From Nemertoderma westbladi (lineage: Eukaryota; Xenacoelomorpha; Nemertodermatida; Nemertodermatidae): a stretch of DNA of 64,000 nt. This document shows, one piece after another, positions 46,184 to 55,242 of the stretch. The position numbers were made by a program, and so were the translations under genes. The notes beneath the pieces were generated by a model. The model did no database searches. It was not told the DNA's origin and saw only the letters and a list, made by a program, of their open reading frames with translations. The stretch lies in assembly GCA_032718475.1 (NCBI GenBank), contig JAUCBJ010006774.1, positions 81,326 through 145,325 of the forward strand. Direction: 5' to 3'. The stretch's first letter is position 1. Every line of letters begins with the position of its first letter.

Positions 46184-46462
46184 CGAAGTTCCGGTATCTT
46201 CGCTTCCAGCTGTTTCCGCCATTATCAGAACAAACAAAATTATTTAATGCTGAAAATGAAATAGGCCTATGTGCCTGTTTTATTTAACGTATCTGGTATC
46301 GGACAGACATGGAGTTCAGACTTAGGCTTACAGCACTAGCTACAGTACTACTACTGTATGACAATCAATAAAGTGCATCTCTGCAATAATAATAAATTCA
46401 ATACGGTACTACCCAACCGGCACGGGTACAGTAACTACAACAGGTACCAGTACGGGTGTAAA
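46184..46462. other. Spacer between transposon and hexamer array
   Basis: No gene is seen. Short CTACTACTG and GGTACC motifs occur, and the sequence becomes CTAC-rich toward the array. Confidence 0.5.
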
Positions 46463-47696
46463 CGCTACGCCTACACCTACGCCTACACCTACAGTACACC
46501 TACGCCTACGCCTACAGTACACCTACACCTACAGTACACCTACGCCTATGCCTACAGTACACCTACACGTACGCCTATGCCTACACCTACGTCTACACCT
46601 ACGCCTACACCTATGCCTACACCTGCGCCAACACCTACGCCTACACTTACGCCTACAGTACACCTACACCTACGCAATACACCTACGCCTACACGTACAC
46701 TTACACCTACGCCTACACGCTACACGTACGCCTCTGCCTACACCTACATCTACAATACACCTACACCTACGTCTACACCTACGCCAAAACCTATGCCTAC
46801 ACCTGCGCTTACACCTATGCCTACACCTACACCTACGTCTACACCTACAATACACCTACGCCTACGCCTACAGTACACCTACGCCTACACCTACGCCTAC
46901 ACCCCTATGCCTACACCTATGCCTACGCCTACGCCTACGCCTTCGCCTACGCCTACGCCTACACATACACCTACACGCACACGTACGCCTACACGTACGC
47001 CTACACATACACATACACCTAAACCTACGCCTACACCTACACATACACCTACACCTACACCTACACCTACGCCTACATCTACACCTACACATACACATAC
47101 ACCTACGCCTACGCCTACACCTACGCCTACAATTACACATATGCCTACACCTATACCTACACCTATGCCTACACATACGCCTACACCTATGCCTACACGT
47201 ACGCCTACACCCACACCTACACCTACGCCTACACCTACACCTATGCCAACACCTACACCTACGCCTACACCCCTACTACTAGGATCGGCATGCTGCATTG
47301 CAGCTGCATTCTTAAGAATGCTGTGCCGGCTTATCGACAAAATTCCTATGTCTACACCTACACCTATGCCAACACCTACACCTACGCCTACACCCCTATG
47401 CCTACACCTACACATACGCCTACACCTACACCTACGCCTACACCCCTACACCTACGCCTACACCTACGCCTATAGTACACCTATACCTATGCCTACACCT
47501 ACATCTACACGTATACTTACACCTACCCCTACACCTACACGTGCACTTATGCCTACACCTACACTTATGTCTACACCTACGCCTACACGTACAGCTACAC
47601 CTACGCCTACGCCTATGCCTACATGTACACTTACACCCACACCTATGCCTACATCTATGCCTACACCTACGCCGACACCTACGCCTACACCTACAG
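46463..47696. repeat. Degenerate CCTACR hexamer array
   Basis: About 1.2 kb of imperfect CCTACA/CCTACG/CCTATG hexamers (complement YGTAGG), with occasional CAGTA interruptions. It is strongly strand-asymmetric: one strand is almost free of G-runs, the other rich in TAGG. The array is interrupted at 47273-47344 by the 3' end of a LINE. Hexamer periodicity keeps frames open on both strands and creates Thr-Pro, Leu-His-Leu-Arg, Val-Gly and Cys-Arg peptides that I do not regard as real. Confidence 0.9.
47273..47344 (-). mobile_element. LINE family B copy 3, 3'-end only, inside the hexamer array
   Basis: About 72 bp match the 3' terminus of the LINE at 34226-34807 in reverse orientation: CTACTACTAGGATCGGCATG, CTGCATTGCAGCTGCATT, GTGCCGGCTTATCGACAAAA. 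A 46-bp array segment is perfectly repeated on either side (47229-47274 and 47352-47397), consistent with a long target-site duplication or with local array duplication. Confidence 0.8.
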
Positions 47697-47865
47697 TATA
47701 TATTAGATATGGCAAATATACAGTTTTTAAACTAAATCGTAGAAGCAAAGCAAAATGTATCGAAATTTTTATAGTTTTACGTAAGACTAATGTACAAAAT
47801 AGATATTTAAGTGATATATTCCCACGGCTTCTTTGATGGAGCTCGACCTCGCCCCCTGAAATGAC

Positions 47866-49258
47866 TCAATGGCGCTCGGACTCCTGCGTCGGGTTTTCTG
47901 CGGTTCTGGAACGCTGGGAAAGCGTCTCACAAAGTCGTCGTGTGCTCAAACCAAGCAATCCTCGTCCAACTCCAGGTGTTTGTCTAATCGGGTCGGATGG
48001 AGTTCCTGTAACGCTCTGAGGGAGGAGCGGAACCGAACTGTCCGCTGACGCCTCGCTCTCAGATGTCGTATGAACCCTCATGGGTTCGGGCAAAGGATAT
48101 CCTGTCCCTCCTGGCAGTTCTCTAGGAAGGGAAACGGTGTCTCGGGCAATCCGGATCTGCGATTTGGATGTTGTCCTCTCCACTACATTAATTATCCACT
48201 TTACATCTTGTCCCACTTTCTGGGATCAAAGTATACGGTGTGGGGCGTCCTCTTGAGGATGGTGCATCTTATCCGACAATGGAGTAGCTTTAAATTTGGT
48301 TTCTCGCAAGATCTCCTCGTCGTCGAGTATACAGGACGTCACTCGTTTGTTGTAAACCGCACTCCTTTAAGCCTAAGCGATAGTGCCCCACGCTCCTCGG
48401 TTGCGTTGTTCGACTCGTAATTTGTCAAACTCTCCAGCGGTAATCCGATTCACCACGGTTTGGAAGTTCCAGGTGTTCTTATTATCCGGGTGTATCTGGA
48501 GAAAGTAATCTCGCACAACCTTGAATCCGCTATCTAGAGGCAGTATGTCAAGAACCTCTAACAACTCGTCGTACTGAGGCATCGCTGATACGTATCCCTC
48601 CTTTGACATCACTAAAGGGTTGACAGCCCTGAATCCTATGTGTGCTCTCATTGGGAACCGCCGTCTCTGCGCTGACACGTGCTCATCCGCCAAATCTTCC
48701 CAATGGTCGAACAGCTGCCGCATAATCTGTACCAACATGTGTTCGTAAGGAACATCCCGAAGTTGGCACTCTGATGCCCTATGTCCCTTGATATTGCAAT
48801 AGGTGCATTAGGTGGATCTCTGATCTCCGCACCAGTTACAAACCAAGTCCGGCAAAGATATGTGTTTGGCCCCACATTTCTTAGCGTGATGTCCCATAGC
48901 TCCACATCTTCCACATATGGTATTAGCAGGATACCAAACGCGTTCGTTTATTAGATCGCCAATAGGGCGAGCGCTACCATCTACCATCCACGTGATAATC
49001 GTAATCGTCGGGGTCAGTTGGTATGTTCGTCTCCATGGGTTGTACACAGACCATAGCATCGCTTCTCTCGAGTTGACGAATCTCGGTTTGTGTCTTCCTC
49101 GGAAGATTCTCCTCTCTTGCGATAATTTACTGCAACGGCTCGTTGATTATCGTGGACTCGGTCAAATCGTCATCAGGGTGATGAATGGTAGGTGCGCACG
49201 CCTTCCGTGATTCTTCCGGGTCCGTAATCTCCGCATGGCATTCCCCTTCATAGGGTAC
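47866..49258 (-). pseudogene. Zinc-knuckle (CCHC) gag/ORF1-like pseudogene
   Basis: A broken minus-strand frame. From about 49258 an acidic/polar N-terminal part can be read. A frameshift lies near 48990. Then follow zinc knuckles: CGRCGAMGHHAKKC (C-x2-C-x4-H-x4-C), an incomplete CNWC, an in-frame stop at 48808-48810, and a second full knuckle CTYCNIKGHRASEC. A helical-looking region follows (RQLFDHWEDLADEHV..), a further stop at 48373-48375, degraded sequence, and a Ser/Pro/Arg-rich C-terminus to 47866. CCHC knuckles of this kind bind RNA in gag or LINE ORF1 proteins. No RT or protease was recognised nearby in the same orientation, so the element type is open. A decayed host CCHC protein cannot be excluded. 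Confidence 0.55.
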
Positions 49259-49764
49259 TAACATTAACATCGATGGTCTTTCGACGAGACTTCCCACATG
49301 GATGCGATAAACATCGGTGTTGTAGAATGGGTGAAGGAATCAAAGAAACATATCGGTATGCGTCCTCCCTCCTTCATAAACCGTATGTCCTACTCCGAGG
49401 CACAATGGGTGTCGCTTTAGAGTCCTAGATACTATATCGGCGATGAAACACACGTTAATACACACTATAGAACACTATAACACACTATAGCCAAGTAGTA
49501 TTGTAGGATTATCCGCGGAGGTGAGGTAATTGCCCAGTGTGATGGGTTCCATATCTGACTCCACTGCGATACCCACTCTGTGGAATGGCAAACCAGGGTG
49601 TGGTATTTGCCCAGAGAACTGACCCGGCAAAAACACCCCCAAGCCCCACTATGGATTACATTAGTAATGCGGAGGTCCAGCCATTAGAGGCCAGTGGAAT
49701 TACCAGAGACAATTGGCCTCAGCTATACTGAGGCCCAAACCTCAGGTAATACCCTAACAATCAG
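49259..49764. other. Spacer, possibly 5' part of the following LINE
   Basis: No gene is seen. A short ACACACTATAG repeat lies at about 49452-49490. Sequence from about 49540 is less AT-rich than typical spacer and could be 5' UTR of the LINE pseudogene downstream. Confidence 0.4.
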
Positions 49765-51150
49765 GTGCCAATGCAACAAGGCGAGCTGACTGCCCTGGCA
49801 GATAATCTTTGCCTTGCCTTTGTGCAGTTGGTATTCATACATAAGCACCGAATGCAGACTGGACAGACTGATGAGGTTCTGATTAAGGACATGGGGGCCG
49901 GTTGGCAACTCGCCCTCACATCAGCAGATGATAGTGGCAATGGTGGAATTGGTCTATTTATGAATCCAACTCCACATGCAGCATTGGACAAAATAGACCA
50001 AATCTCCAACCGCATCTTCCAGAGACTTTAATTCAAGCCTAAATCACTCATCTATAGCAATGGTCAATTATAGCAAAAGTAAAGTCAAAGTAAAGTCAAA
50101 GTATAGCAATTCCATCCATCTTCATGATTTCATCTCTGAAATGGATTGTTTTCGGCTGGAACCCAGTTCAAGAAGCGAACTGGAAAGCTATGGACTCATA
50201 GTGGACCCAGTGGTTACAAGTCCCAGATAGACCATATTCTGTTTCATAGGAAATACAGGAGTTCTATACAAGACTGTAATGCATTTGCACTTCGACCCTT
50301 TTCCAGTGATCACCGCCTTATTGTGGACAAGGTAAGTCTTAGTCTGCGTGCAAGCTTGCCGCGGCATGATTGGTCCTCTCTGTTGCAACAGACAAGTGTG
50401 AGATCCAGCTTCACACTAAAGCTGAGCAACAGGTTTCGGAGGTTACAGATCACTACGAGGGCTATACTGCCTTCACAGAAGCAGTTAAGTTAGCAGCTGC
50501 AGAAACAGTTCCTGTATACCCTCGATACAGGAAAAGGGCCCCTTGGACTGACCACGAAATTCAGAAGTGCCGAAATTACCTCTATAAGGCGCAGAAAGAG
50601 TCCCGACTCAAACAGACTACAGCGGCCAAGAATGCAGTTAAGGCTACATCTAGGTCCCTGAACAGGCACTACTATGATAATCTAAAGGAGCTTATCAATA
50701 AGTAGGTTGATGCCATTGACAATGCTGATGATAGGAAGCAACCAGATAGAAGCCCAGACTTGGCAATCAATAAACCTGCTCACTGGGAGGAAAGACAACC
50801 AACCACTAAGGTTAATGCTGAATATCCAGCTGAACGCCTCAATGGTTGGAAGGACCACTATGAGAAGCTTCTAAACAATGACTGGGTATTGTCTGATAAC
50901 TTGGAGGTACATCGTATATCTGAGTCTGTGCTTACATATCCCAATTGGTGACATCACCTTTGCTGAAATCAAGACTGCAGCTAGGAGTATCAAAACCACT
51001 CGTACCAGTGGATCAAATGGCGTCTTCAAAATTCCTGAGTGTTTGGAGCTCATTCACCATATTATTGTGGACATGCATGTATAGGACAAAGAGTCCCTCA
51101 AGAACTGAAAACAAATAAGTTGGTCCCAGCCCCAAAGAAGGGCAACCTAA
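49765..51150 (+). pseudogene. RTE-like LINE pseudogene, endonuclease to RT start
   Basis: Successive frames carry pieces of a LINE protein in order. First is a central endonuclease piece (GWQLALTSADDSGNGGIGLF, around 49900), then, after damaged sequence, its C-terminal part (GKLWTHSGPSGYKSQIDHIL and SDHRLIVDKV, around 50170-50330). The linker follows (WTDHEIQKCRNYLYKAQ, around 50550), ending in a stop near 50703. Last come the RT entry region (DITFAEIKTAARSIKTTRTS, then VPQELKTNKLVPAPKKGNLT, around 50950-51150). At least three frameshifts or stops separate them. RT motifs A-C are absent. The pattern (SQIDHIL, LVPAPKKGNLT) is like RTE/BovB-type LINEs. The LINE 3' ends of family B may be the other end of the same family, but the parts do not overlap so this is untested. 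Confidence 0.65.
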
Positions 51151-52386
51151 CAATATTTTTAGTTAGTTTATCATTCTTACAACCGGACATTATAAAACTG
51201 ACAATATTTCATATTCACAGAGAGTTTGCGAGGGAAGGTTAAAAATACTACTTTTTGTCATTTACTGTCATTGTCATTCTCAATTTTTCTCATTTTTCAT
51301 TCTCATTATATTTTTTGGTCACTTTTAGTCACAAAAAATGTATCCCCACCTTTCTTTATCCGATTTTGCTAACTTTTTTGTTTCTCTCCAGAACAGATTC
51401 CTTGGATGGATTTTTGAAATTCGCTATAATTTCCGAGAAAAGTTACGTCTAATATTTGGTAGAATGTAGTCTGTCCGTCCGTCTGTCGGTTGTCTGTGTG
51501 TCTTACATTTTGACAGACAGATATCCCACGACATGACCTACTTTAGATACGACCCGCCAAGCTGCTGCAAAGCCCCTAAATTTAGTGGGCCAGATATTTC
51601 TCTTAGATAAAACCCCTGAAACAATAGGTCTAGCGCGTCGAAAGTACTTGTCCTTAACTAAAATTATGTCCTCTCTCAGATGAGATAAATAAAAATTTAA
51701 TAGCTCCAGTAGTTTTCGAGATATGAGGAGTTCCAGGCACCCATACTATATCAGCACTTTTCGGAATTGATAAAATTTATCAAAATACATCACCCTTCAA
51801 GACTGTGGTATGTCCATTAAACCATATTATGCTTTTTTGTTTTGTTGAATTAATTATTAGTAATCGAAAGCAAGATTAGAAGCAACATTTTCATTGTTTA
51901 TTTTATAATAGACACTAAAAGAGCACCAAAATTACAAGTAGTTCGAAATATTCAAATCGTCAAAATTTTAAAAGTTTATAAAATTGTGTGTATTTTCAAA
52001 AATGGCCAATGTGTCAGTCGTCGAAAATTCTAAGTGCCAGCCAGTGTGCACTTATATTTCAGTACTGCAGTACTCTGGTACTGATCCAGTAATGTTGTGA
52101 ATTATTCAGTAAATGCATTGCACTGCACTACTGCGTTACTGCTGAGTGCAGACTGCATTATGCTATTACTGTGTTTGGCATCAATGCCTTATCATCATTA
52201 TATTACCTAATTACGTCCGTACCTGTTTTTATTTGACTATTTATTATCACCTCTACACGGGCTGGTAGCCACGGCGCCTCGGGGGCCTAATCTTGGTCTG
52301 GACATACAGTAGTATCTGAATCAGTATGCAGGCCGTAACAGTTAATTGGAAAGTGCTGTGTGTATAGATGCCGCTCGCGCGCCCGG
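51151..52386. other. Spacer without recognisable gene
   Basis: AT-rich. It contains a GTCCGTCCGTCTGTC low-complexity stretch (about 51472-51500) and CAGTACTGCAGTACT-like runs (about 52060-52160). No coding signal was found. Confidence 0.55.
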
Positions 52387-52405
52387 TCTACAGTGGCACT
52401 TACTT

Positions 52406-53073
52406 TCTACTACTACTAGGATCGGCATGCTGCATTGCAGCTGCATTTTTAAGAATGCTGTGCCGACTTGTCGACAAAATTGCACCGCCACAACTCCCTA
52501 TCACCCATGACATTTGCTAGATCATCCGCATCTTCAAGGCCAGTGTCCTTTAAGATGCGTCTCAAGAAAGTCATGGGCTGTCCACCATGCTTATTCACTC
52601 CATGAGGCTGCCAAAGTACAAGATTATGCACTGGCTGGTCCTCACGGCGAAAGCAATGTCCTGCAAAGCGGAGGCGATTTTGTTCTAGTGTCAAGCTTGG
52701 GGGAACCAATGAGACACCTCCAATGTTATATAGTGTCTGGTTGGAGATGTGTGCATTGTACTTGACACAATGAACCCGGCGTAGCATTCTTGTGAATATG
52801 CCATTCAGAGATTTGGTGTCCTCAGCAGTTAGAGCCCAGCATAGACTCCCATAGAGGAGTACTGGAACTACTGCTGCTCTAAATAATCGGACCTTAAGTT
52901 TCCGATTAATTCTCGTTGGCTTCCAAATCCTGGAAAGCCTATTCAAGGCTGCCCATGCCTTTCCCTTACGTATTCGAAGGTCCTCACCTGACTTCCGGAT
53001 CCATGATCCCAGGTAACAGAAGTCGTCCACATACCATCCTGCGAGCATATGCTCATCCGATCAGAGACTACAG
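52406..53073 (-). mobile_element. 5'-truncated RTE-like LINE, family B copy 4, with TSD
   Basis: This is the best-preserved copy of the family. The minus-strand frame runs 200 codons to a stop at 52449: YLGSWIRKSGEDLRIRKGKA, LNRLSRIWK, VLLYGSLCWALTAEDTKSL, RMLRRVHCVK, RLRFAGHCFRRED, GDRELWRCNFVD. These are the usual landmarks of the C-terminal end of RTE/Jockey-type proteins. The 3' end has the same GCAGCTGCAATGCAGCATGC and (TAG)n tail as at 34.8 kb. A 19-bp target-site duplication with one mismatch (TCTACAGTGGCAC-TACTT) lies at 52387-52405 and 53074-53092. The polymerase core is absent, so the copy is dead on arrival. Confidence 0.85.
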
Positions 53074-53120
53074 TCTACAGTGGCACCTACTTAGTTCGAC
53101 TCGTCAGGGTTCTTCTACAG

Positions 53121-53469
53121 AATAGATGACACCAGGGCCTTCCGCTTCCACAAACATTTGTACATTTCGACGGGCGATATATTCAGTATCCCCGGAATCT
53201 GTTCCGACTTCAGTGTGCTAAATACCTCAAATTCCTCGGAGACCGCCAGTAAAAAGAATCCGTCCATCGTCCATCAAAATTCATGGAAGGAGAATAAAAT
53301 TAGTTCTTTATCTGATGTAGAGATGAAGCTACTGCTGGACTTGGGGTTGGAGGGGCCGGTTATTCTCTTTAAGAACCATCATGCTAGGTTTATTCTTCTG
53401 CCTAAACCAGCGGGACTCCTGTCTGAATCCCCCGAAGACATATCTGCCTTTTCGGAGGATCTCAAGTAA
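53121..53469 (+). CDS. Possible host-gene exon, unknown protein
   Basis: An open frame of about 115 codons follows an acceptor-like TTCTTCTACAG (ending 53120) and ends at TAA 53467-53469. An alternative donor CAA|GTAAGA overlaps that stop. Readable segments include HKHLYISTGDIFSIPG, SLSDVEMKLLLDLGL, GPVILFKNHHARFILLPKP and ESPEDISAFSEDLK. Its amino-acid composition looks protein-like, unlike the surrounding spacer. I do not recognise the family, no start codon is evident and no partner exon was found. It may also be part of an unrecognised element. Confidence 0.3.
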
Positions 53470-53517
53470 GACAATATGCGTTGCCACCTTAACAGTAGGC
53501 CTATTCGCTTCTTACTG

Positions 53518-54710
53518 TCTATAGATAGATTGATAGATTTATTTATACATTATGTAAAAAACAATAACAAATACACCAAACAATGTACCGGTATAAAGGT
53601 ATTGTCCAACATAACATATAGGATTACCCCTAAAGCTTTGCAGCTTGTTTCCAAGGGGGTCCTTTACGTTACTTGGTTACAAATACAATATTACACTACG
53701 CTAACCTAAAACCAATATAAAACGTAATTTCACTATGTACATGTACAACTTTACCGAGAGCGTGACAATGCCCGACTCAACGATAAAGATGTAATGTACA
53801 GAACAATTTATTATAAAACGTAATTACAGTATAAATAGTAAATAATTAATAAACTAATAACTTACTGTAGGACTATTGTACCTATTTTTACATTGCACAC
53901 GGAGGTGAGATTTAACTGCAGATTTAAAAGAATGTTGATTATTTGGGTTTTTAATTTCATTAGGCAGAGCGTTCCAATTTTTAATGCCGTTAAAAAAGAA
54001 AGTATCAGATTCGAAGGATTTACAATTCGGGAGGTAGAAGTTTGAAGCACTAGCTCTGGTACTGTAAGAGTGTGTATCGCGTACTCTGTTGAATTTTTGT
54101 TTTAGGTAATTGGGACATTTACCATTATACACTTTATGCACATGGTTAAGGCGTAGCTAGCTGCTTAACTCTACTATCTAAGTTAAGTAGTCCAGATTCA
54201 GAAAAGTCATCTGGAGTTAGGTGGTGCCTAGGTTTGTAGTCTTTAATAAATCGTACTACTTTATTCTGAGCTACTTGTAATTTACATTTAAGCTGTTTGG
54301 TTAAGCCTTCATACCAAGAAGAGCACGCATAGTCCATGTGACACTGTATTAAAGAAGAGCAAAGTAACTTGCGGGAGTCGGTGTTTAAACTATTTTGGTT
54401 TCTGTATAGAAACCTAAGCCTACTGTTAACTTTCGAGAAAATATTTTTCACTATGCTTTCTCCTGATAAGCAGTTATCCAATGTGGCGCCTAAATATTTA
54501 ACTTCCTTTTTATTTTCAATCTTATGTCCATTACTAGTGACTTCAAACTTAGTTACCTTCTTTAACTTTCTTTTGGAACCAAACAAAATACTTCCAGTCT
54601 TACCGTAGTGAATGGATAGCTTATTATCAACCAACCACTCATTACAGTATTCTAGAACTGCACTTAACTTTTGGGATATATTTTTGGTCTTACTGTCTTG
54701 GATTTAATAG
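53518..54710 (-). mobile_element. 5'-truncated LINE (family C), C-terminal RT region
   Basis: The minus-strand protein begins within the RT domain after YADD (KLSAVLEYCNEWLVDNKLSI), followed by KYLGATLD (motif E region), YACSSWYEGLTKQLK, QNKVVRFI and, after a single frameshift near 54143, the usual C-terminus of CR1/Jockey-like proteins (YSTRASASNFYLPNCKS, NWNALPNEIKN, FKSAVKSHL). The stop is at 53854. A 3' UTR of about 330 bp ends in a CTATCAATCTATCTATAGA-type microsatellite near 53518-53545. It differs from the LINEs at 19.5 and 36.4 kb and from family B. Confidence 0.75.
53854..54707 (-). pseudogene. C-terminal LINE RT pseudogene (family C)
   Basis: This is the coding part of the element above, in two frames: 54707-54146 and 54141-53854, separated by a one-base shift. 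The catalytic motifs lie in the missing 5' part. All recognisable landmarks are thumb and C-terminal ones, so it has no enzymatic potential. Confidence 0.7.
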
Positions 54711-54872
54711 ACAAAGGTAATTGATACATAATAGATAGGCTGAGATAAATTAATATTGCAACTGCAATACCGGTATAATGAGGAACTGATATTATTTATA
54801 GGATGGCTAAAACGTCTGTCCTTATCTGATCTGATCTAACGGTATCTGACACTTGTTCCACCTTGGTTCAGA

Positions 54873-54947
54873 GCCCACCTTGGTGTAGTGGTATATTGAA
54901 TTCACATCTCTCGGAGGTTGTGGGTTCAACCCCGGCATGATGGGGGC
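54873..54947 (+). tRNA. tRNA-like sequence, probable SINE head
   Basis: A 75-mer with GCCCACC at the 5' end partly pairing with GGGGGC at the 3' end. It has an A box TGGTGTAGTGG (54881-54891) and a near-perfect B box GGGTTCAACCC (54922-54932) at tRNA spacing. The anticodon stem does not form convincingly, so a functional tRNA is unlikely. The Pol III promoter elements suggest a tRNA-derived SINE or tRNA pseudogene. Confidence 0.45.
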
Positions 54948-55069
54948 CAAGATAGTTTTTGTTTCGGCACAAATGTTTTGAAGGGTTTAGCGAGGCATCT
55001 CTGCCTTTCATTCTTAAATGGTAGCTAAATGAGCACTGGACTTTCTGCCTATGTCAGCATGTGAAGTTT

Positions 55070-55118
55070 CATGACCTACTATAACAGTATAACTATAACA
55101 GTGTTATAGTAGGTCATG
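55070..55118. other. Perfect 17-bp inverted repeat
   Basis: CATGACCTACTATAACA (55070-55086) and TGTTATAGTAGGTCATG (55102-55118) are exact reverse complements with a 15-base loop. Its role is unknown. It lies just downstream of the tRNA-like sequence and upstream of a G20 tract (55147-55166). Confidence 0.7.
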
Positions 55119-55242
55119 GAAGTTTCCCCGGTATTCCCCTAAACCCGGGGGGGGGGGGGGGGGGGTCAATATAACACCTCCCCCTCTGAAACTAACGATA
55201 CTAACTAAAAGACTAACTGAAACGAACTAAAAGGAATTCAAA

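Noticed and set aside
46463-47696. Interstitial telomere
   Set aside because: The hexamer is CCTACR rather than CCCTAA, it is degenerate, and an internal LINE fragment and CAGTA interruptions argue for an ordinary degenerate satellite.
46358-47836. 492-codon Thr/Pro-rich frame and Val/Gly- or Cys/Arg-rich frames on the other strand
   Set aside because: These are translations of the CCTACR hexamer array, and the frame runs through a reversed LINE fragment.
49765-53073. One LINE copy inverted by twin priming (5' half plus-strand, 3' half minus-strand)
   Set aside because: The inverted 5' part would have to lie on the 5' side of the 3' half, but it lies beyond its 3' tail. The 3' half also has its own target-site duplication.
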